Of a stretch of 64,000 nucleotides of DNA, positions 59,684-64,000 are shown piece by piece. A model generated the notes under the pieces. The model saw only the letters and a list, made by a program, of their open reading frames with translations. It had not been told where the DNA came from and did no database searches. How positions within the stretch are numbered: the first letter of the stretch is position 1; every line of letters begins with the position of its first letter. The DNA lies in contig NZ_FOWZ01000003.1 of the NCBI RefSeq assembly GCF_900115585.1, positions 426,378 to 490,377 on the forward strand, in the 5' to 3' direction. Source of the DNA: Qipengyuania nanhaisediminis. GTDB taxonomy: Bacteria > Pseudomonadota > Alphaproteobacteria > Sphingomonadales > Sphingomonadaceae. The translations under genes and the position numbers were made by a program.

Positions 59684-60928
59684 ATGGAAGAAAAATACAA
59701 TAAAACAGAGGGTTGTCGCTCACAATCGAGCGAACAATCGAGTGGTAGCCAAGGCTCAGTCATAGCCCCTCGCAGGCCATCGTTCAGGTTGAAACTGACT
59801 GGCTATATCGCTCGTCGCAAGTCGCTTCCGATCGGTATCACATGGGACACTGAACTTCCCGGCTTTGGACTTCGTAAAAGGAATTCGGGACACCTTACAT
59901 GGATAGTCAAGCATAGCCCGCGAGGTGTGCAGCGCATGGTGACGCTTGGATGCGCGGGTGTGGCGGCAGGTGCGCTGAGCGCGCCCGCCGCGCGCGCTGC
60001 CGCGCGCAGTTTGCTCATCAAGGCTACGCTTGCCGACCTCCCGACCGCGCCCGAAAAGAGGCGGGTGCCGCTGTTCGCTGATTATGCCGAAGAGTTCTGG
60101 CAGGACTATTCGCCGCATTGGAAGCCAGCGACTCAGCGATCGTCGCGTTCGCGCATTGATCAACTGCTCGTGCCAAGGTTCGGTGACCTGCCGGTCGACA
60201 TGATCGAACGCGGGGACATCAACCGCTGGCGAGACAGCATGGCTGAGCGGGGAGGGACCTTCAACCGCGCCATCCCCATCATGTCGGTGATGATGCAGTA
60301 TGCCGAAAAGCTCGGCTACCGGGTGAAGAATACCAACCCCTGCCGCGGCGTCTCGCGTTTCAAACGCGAGCTCCCAGAACGCTACCTCTCTGCCTCTGAA
60401 TATCGCAGGCTGGGGCGCGTTCTGGCGGAACACGATGGGGTCAATCCATTCGTCATTCCGGCGCTGCTCATGCTCATTTACACTGGTGCGCGGGTCTCCG
60501 AGATCGCAACATTGCGCTGGCGTTATGTACAGCCGCCTCGGCTGCAACTGCCGGACAGCAAGACCGGCCCGAAGGCGATCTATCTCAATCCGCAAGCCAT
60601 CGCAGTGCTTGATGGACTGGAACGCCGTGGCGACGAACTTCTGGTGTTTCCTGCTATGCGTCGCGAAGCTCCAATCAATCTCGGCCAATACTGGGATCGC
60701 ATCAGGCGCCAGGCTGCGCTGCCCGACGTGCGGCTCCACGATCTGCGCCACAGCTTTGCCTCGGTTGCCATCGCGCAGCACATTCCGCTGGCGACTATCG
60801 GCAAGCTTCTTGGCCATGCGCTACCTGAGACGACAGCGCGATATGCGCACCTGGCGGACGAAGTGATCGCAGAAAGCGCCGATCGCATCTGTTCCAATCT
60901 CGCCAATGCTATGGGGATCGCAGCATGA
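59684..60928 (+). CDS. Tyrosine recombinase A of a tandem pair
   Basis: 414 aa. N-terminal arm-like region (TWDTELPGFGLRKRNSGHLTW), core-binding SAM-like domain, catalytic domain with Arg in TGARVSEIATLRW, Lys in DSKTGPKA, HDLRHSFASVAI, and LLGHALPETTARYAHL holding the last His and the nucleophile Tyr. Start ATG 59684 abuts the leader-peptide stop; no own Shine-Dalgarno, so the N-terminus is uncertain. Overlaps the second recombinase by ATGA. Confidence 0.88.
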   Translation: MEEKYNKTEGCRSQSSEQSSGSQGSVIAPRRPSFRLKLTGYIARRKSLPIGITWDTELPGFGLRKRNSGHLTWIVKHSPRGVQRMVTLGCAGVAAGALSAPAARAAARSLLIKATLADLPTAPEKRRVPLFADYAEEFWQDYSPHWKPATQRSSRSRIDQLLVPRFGDLPVDMIERGDINRWRDSMAERGGTFNRAIPIMSVMMQYAEKLGYRVKNTNPCRGVSRFKRELPERYLSASEYRRLGRVLAEHDGVNPFVIPALLMLIYTGARVSEIATLRWRYVQPPRLQLPDSKTGPKAIYLNPQAIAVLDGLERRGDELLVFPAMRREAPINLGQYWDRIRRQAALPDVRLHDLRHSFASVAIAQHIPLATIGKLLGHALPETTARYAHLADEVIAESADRICSNLANAMGIAA

Positions 60929-62088
60929 CCCAGTATGACCTCAGGCAGATCATTGCAGAGGAACTTGCGCGGGTCATACCGGGCGAGGCAGGCAAGCGCC
61001 GCTCGAGATTCGACTATGTGCTTCCCGGCTTTGGTGAGCGCATCCATCCATCCGGCCGCAAGAGCTACGTCTTGCAGCGTACTATGGGCGGCAAGCAACG
61101 GCTCATCACCATAGGCGATACCGCCATCCTGACGGAGCGCATTGCCAAGGATGTCGCACGACGCCTTATCCTGCGCATCGAGCTTGGCGAGAACCCTGCC
61201 GACAAGAAGCAGCGAGGGCGCAAGACGCCGACCTATGCAGCATTTCTCCAAACATACTGGGAAGTCGCCGCGCCGACCTGGAAGGCATCGACCCGCGAAA
61301 TTCAGGATATCTACCGGCGGACGCATCTGGAGCATGCATTTCCGGGCAAGTTCATCGACGAAATCACCCACGCTGATGCGGTGCGGTGGCATGCCGAACT
61401 TACGCGATCAGCAGGTCCAGGTGCAGCCAATCGCGCCATGGAAATCCTTAAAGCCATGTTCGGCAAGGCCGAGGCGTGGGGCTACCTGCCTGAGCATTCA
61501 AATCCGTTTCGCGGTGTGAAACGCAACCGGGGACGCAAGATCGAGCGCTTTTTGAGTTACGACGAGATGGCACGGCTTGGTCGCGCATTGGCGGAAAATC
61601 GTGCCGAAAACCCCGTCGAGGTCGCGGTGATCTCGCTTCTCGCGCTGACAGGCTGCCGGCGAGGCGAGATCCTCAATCTCACTTGGGGCGAGGTGCAGGG
61701 CCGGAAGTTGAAACTCAATGACTCGAAGACCGGTCCGCGCATTGTCTGGCTTGGTCAGGAGGCGAGGGCGGTGCTCGACGCATTCGCGCGCGGAAAGAGG
61801 GACGAACGCGTTTTCACATTCGACGTTCTGCCGAGATCGGCTTTGGATTGGTTTTGGCGGAGATTGCGGACCGAAGCAGGTTTGGATGATGTCCGCTTGC
61901 ACGACCTGAGGCACAACTACGCCAGCCTGGCGGCGCGTTCTTCCGAAACGCTGCCCATGATCGGCAATCTCTTGGGGCACCGGCACGTCACTACTACTGC
62001 TCGTTACGCTCACTTGGACGACGGCGTTTTACTCGAGGCTGCAGCTTTGATCGGCGAGAGCATTTCGCTTCACCTGCCAATTAGCTGA
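60925..62088 (+). CDS. Tyrosine recombinase B of a tandem pair
   Basis: 387 aa, similar in layout to its upstream neighbour: FDYVLPGFGERIHPSGRKSYV at the N-terminus, then Arg in TGCRRGEILNLTW, DSKTGPRIV, HDLRHNYASLAA and LLGHRHVTTTARYAHL with catalytic Tyr. Both copies have complete catalytic residues. The ATGA overlap means equimolar production, so the two may act as a heteromeric recombinase, comparable to tandem recombinases of RIT-like elements (which have three). Confidence 0.9.
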   Translation: MTQYDLRQIIAEELARVIPGEAGKRRSRFDYVLPGFGERIHPSGRKSYVLQRTMGGKQRLITIGDTAILTERIAKDVARRLILRIELGENPADKKQRGRKTPTYAAFLQTYWEVAAPTWKASTREIQDIYRRTHLEHAFPGKFIDEITHADAVRWHAELTRSAGPGAANRAMEILKAMFGKAEAWGYLPEHSNPFRGVKRNRGRKIERFLSYDEMARLGRALAENRAENPVEVAVISLLALTGCRRGEILNLTWGEVQGRKLKLNDSKTGPRIVWLGQEARAVLDAFARGKRDERVFTFDVLPRSALDWFWRRLRTEAGLDDVRLHDLRHNYASLAARSSETLPMIGNLLGHRHVTTTARYAHLDDGVLLEAAALIGESISLHLPIS

Positions 62089-62441
62089 CAAGACAAGTCG
62101 AACCGTCCGGAAGGACAGATTCGGCTAGTTCTTCCTCGATCGCGCCATTGGGTCTTAGGGCTGCTAGGCGCCCTCGTTTCGGTCATTCCAGTTGCCACAG
62201 CGGGGTTCCAAAAGCTGTTGTTCCTCGCTTTCGACTCCGAGAGTTGCAGACGCTATGCATTCGGAGATAGCGCTCCACGGGGATCCGACACGCTTTTAGC
62301 GGTATGCTCGCCTGAGCGCAGAGGAGCTAGAGTTCCTCTGGCTAAGTTGTGCTGCCCTTTCGATCCTTCTGAATCGCGCCGGGTTTGCCAGTGGTCATTT
62401 GGTTTGATTTATGCCGCCATGCCCCGGCAAAGGATAGAGAG
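62089..62441. other. Non-coding gap between recombinases and the nuclease-like gene
   Basis: A small stem GTCC-GGAA-GGAC with flanking CGAA/TTCG lies at about 62098-62122 just after the recombinase stop. The rest shows no credible complete gene; a stretch around 62300-62400 has protein-like sequence (LSAEELEFLWLSC) but is cut by a stop and has no start, maybe a gene remnant. Confidence 0.5.
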
Positions 62442-63680
62442 ATGGCAGCCAGAAAAACCCTCGTGAACCCGGTGCTCTTCTCAAAGCACTTCGGCGTGAG
62501 CACCGTGGCGCTCGCCAAAGCGAAGTTGCTTGATCCCGTGCTCAATAGCGACACGAAGCTCTTCATCGATCCTCTGCTCGTCCCGAAGAGTCAGAATACG
62601 AAAATGAAGAAGCAGGGACGGGAGGATCTTGAGAGCGGCTTTCAGAACGTGGTCGGCTTGCTATCCATTTCAGAGAATGAGGGCGATGTCGCTTGGCGTG
62701 GCGCGTTCAATGCGCTCGACCTGTCAGAACGGTCAGAAACCGGGCTGGGCTATGGCGGCGCAGGAACAAGCGGCAGCTCGCGGCCGCCAACGCTCAGAAA
62801 CGGAATCCTTCGAACGGCCAAAGAGATCATTGCGCTTGGGGTAAAAGACCCAAGCATGATCCCGCTGATGCCTCTCTTTGAAGAGGGGGTTGGCCCAGAC
62901 ACGCTCAGCGATATGACAACGAATTTCCTTTTGCCCGTCCTGTGTCAGGTGACTGAGGAATTCTGCGCAACTAACAAAGTCCCTGTTCGCGCTTTTGGCG
63001 ACAAATACGGCAACCGCAATCTGCCCGAAAATCCGTTCCAGACCGACAAGCCCGTTATCATGGTGCCGCGCGATATTCTTCGTGACTTACCTCTCGCTGC
63101 TGACTGGTCGGATGTCAGCCGCGTAGTCATGGAAATTCAGGAAATCCGGGACGCAGTGAACAGCATGTTCGGGAACCTCGCCAAGGCTACCCTGGCACAG
63201 AAGAAGGCAGCGCTGCGGAGAGCCGTGCTTTCGTCGGAATCGCTACTTCGCGAACTGATCGAAGCCGTGGGAGCCGCCGCTGAAAGCTATGATGAGAAAG
63301 CCGACCTAGACGGATACTTTCAGTTCCGGCGAATCCTCAGCGAAGACCCTACGCCCTATGTCGGAGCACTAAGCAATCCCGCTACGAAGGATGCTTCTAC
63401 GCTCCTCGAAACGGTCATGACCATCATGGAAACGTTCCAGGGCCTGGTCGAAAACAACAACATGTGGGAGCTGCTCTGGCACGGCAATACGCATAGGCAC
63501 GAACGGGCTAGTCAGCTGCTCTTCTTCGCAATCGCCAACGTCATGTGCGCGGTGAACAACGTTGACATCTCGCCAGAGACTAACTCAGGCGGCGGACCGG
63601 TAGACTTCAAATTCTCCACCGGCTTTCGTGGGCGCGTCCTTGTCGAGATGAAGCTTTCCAAGGGTGACGTGCTCCCCTGA
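62442..63680 (+). pseudogene. Unknown protein with C-terminal PD-(D/E)XK-like core, truncated by IS3 element
   Basis: 412 aa remain. N-terminus MAARKTLVNPVLFSKHFGVS, then LNSDTKLFIDPLLVPKSQN; a long helical middle; C-terminus GGGPVDFKFSTGFRGRVLVEMKLSKG, where Asp and the E-x-K spacing fit a PD-(D/E)XK nuclease core. The stop codon is the TGA at 63678, which is the first bases of the IS left end, so the native C-terminus is lost. I do not recognise the family. Place beside recombinases suggests a defence or maintenance gene. AAGGA precedes the ATG. Confidence 0.7.
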
Positions 63681-64000
63681 AATGTGACCGGTTTTTGGTA
63701 GAGTCCGACGCAAAGGAGTCGGACGAGAATGAAACGAAGCAGGTTCAGCGAAGAGCAGATCATCGCGGTTTTGAAGGAGCAGGAGGCTGGGATGCCGACA
63801 GCGGAAGTGTGCCGCCGTCACGGGATCAGTTCCGCCACGTTCTACAAGTGGAAGTCGAAGTTCGGCGGTCTGGAGGTGTCCGATGCCCGGCGGTTGCGGA
63901 CACTCGAGCAGGAGAACAGTCGGCTGAAGAAGCTGCTGGCCGAGGCGATGCTCGACAACGTGGTGCTGAAGGATCTGGCATCAAAAAAATGGTAACGCCC
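63678..64000 (+). mobile_element. IS3-family (IS407-like) element, left end
   Basis: Begins near TGAAATGTGACCGG, the probable left terminal repeat, then orfA, then the start of orfB at the window edge. The right end is beyond the window, so target duplication cannot be checked. The exact first base is inferred. Confidence 0.8.
63729..63995 (+). CDS. IS3-family transposase OrfA
   Basis: 88-aa helix-turn-helix subunit: MKRSRFSEEQIIAVLKEQE, TAEVCRRHGISSATFYKWKSK, leucine-zipper-like EQENSRLKKLLAEAMLDNVVLKDL, end ASKKW. AAAGGAG lies before the ATG. Near the stop an A7 run (63983-63989, read A AAA AAA T) and the overlapping ATG (63989) of orfB in the -1 frame form the classic programmed frameshift window producing OrfAB. 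Confidence 0.93.
   Translation: MKRSRFSEEQIIAVLKEQEAGMPTAEVCRRHGISSATFYKWKSKFGGLEVSDARRLRTLEQENSRLKKLLAEAMLDNVVLKDLASKKW

Larger units (their letters stand above)
41839..64000. mobile_element. Integrated genomic island (left part)
   Basis: Left edge is the 3' end of the tRNA, followed by a P4-type integrase and only accessory genes to the window end: SOS-type box, primase-like, strawberry notch, ParB, mercury-type cassette, ArdC, SLOG, SSB, twin recombinases, an IS3 element. I did not find a second copy of the tRNA 3' end, so the right boundary is either beyond the window or lost. The gene set resembles plasmid/ICE backbones of sphingomonads; no conjugation ATPase or type IV secretion gene is present in the window. 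Confidence 0.65.

Noticed and set aside
62218..62466. 82-codon frame before the nuclease-like gene
   Set aside because: Cys/Arg-rich without a ribosome-binding site and overlapping the better-supported start at 62442; perhaps a remnant region.
41916..64000. Right attachment site as a second copy of the tRNA 3' end
   Set aside because: I read through to the end of the window and saw no second copy; it must lie outside or be degraded.
1..64000. CRISPR arrays, rRNA genes or riboswitches of known class
   Set aside because: No regularly spaced repeat series, no rRNA sequence and no leader that I can match to a known riboswitch.

Overview
The window looks like the chromosome of an alphaproteobacterium of the Sphingomonadales, probably Erythrobacteraceae. 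The evidence is the order rpsB-tsf-pyrH-frr-uppS-cdsA-dxr-rseP-bamA-skp-fabZ, the high GC content, the alphaproteobacterial SOS-type box, and the absence of lpxD/lpxA/lpxB between skp and fabZ, which fits a lineage whose outer leaflet uses glycosphingolipids instead of LPS. The lineage call is inference from gene order and protein sequence; no database was searched.

Region 1 (1-41.9 kb) is core chromosome. It starts inside rpsB and runs through translation factors (tsf, frr), UMP kinase, isoprenoid and phospholipid genes (uppS, cdsA, dxr), the rseP/bamA/skp envelope block, fabZ and rpmE. It continues with tRNA-His, a Leu/Glu-type dehydrogenase, a tightly overlapping ccmCDEFGHI cytochrome c maturation operon, and kup. 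On the minus strand follow a dapF-mtaB-ftsY-yciB operon and a GGDEF/EAL protein, then EVE, a ThDP enzyme, an LplT-like MFS protein, pgsA, a flippase, rnd-oxyR, aspS, acpP-fabF-mltG and an RNA 2',3'-cyclic phosphodiesterase, ending at a tRNA with a CAU anticodon.

Region 2 (about 41.84-64.0 kb) is an integrated mobile region whose left edge is that tRNA. A P4-type integrase lies 0.18 kb downstream. The region carries a lytic transglycosylase next to a perfect GAAC-N7-GAAC box and a plasmid/ICE-like DNA-processing set: toprim/primase-like protein, strawberry-notch methylase-helicase broken by a one-base frameshift, ParB, ArdC-like zincin, SLOG (DUF2493), SSB and several small unknown genes. Inserted in this set is a mercury-type cassette (merR | merT, GDCCVxC protein, a flavoprotein disulfide reductase without the C-terminal Cys pair of classical MerA, and a small membrane protein) with a textbook 19-bp-spacer MerR promoter. 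The right part holds GC-rich structured non-coding DNA, a 22-residue leader peptide abutting two overlapping tyrosine recombinases, and an unknown protein ending in a PD-(D/E)XK-like core, cut by an IS3-family element that runs off the window.

The most interesting unexplained signals are: (i) hairpins in island leaders that pair with the Shine-Dalgarno sequence of the next gene; (ii) a near-perfect 25-bp stem closing a 144-nt non-coding element; (iii) a canonical EF-hand loop inside Skp together with DxDG-rich loops in the neighbouring BamA; (iv) the leader peptide plus twin-recombinase module beside the IS-truncated nuclease-like gene; (v) the merT/GDCCVxC/atypical reductase operon.
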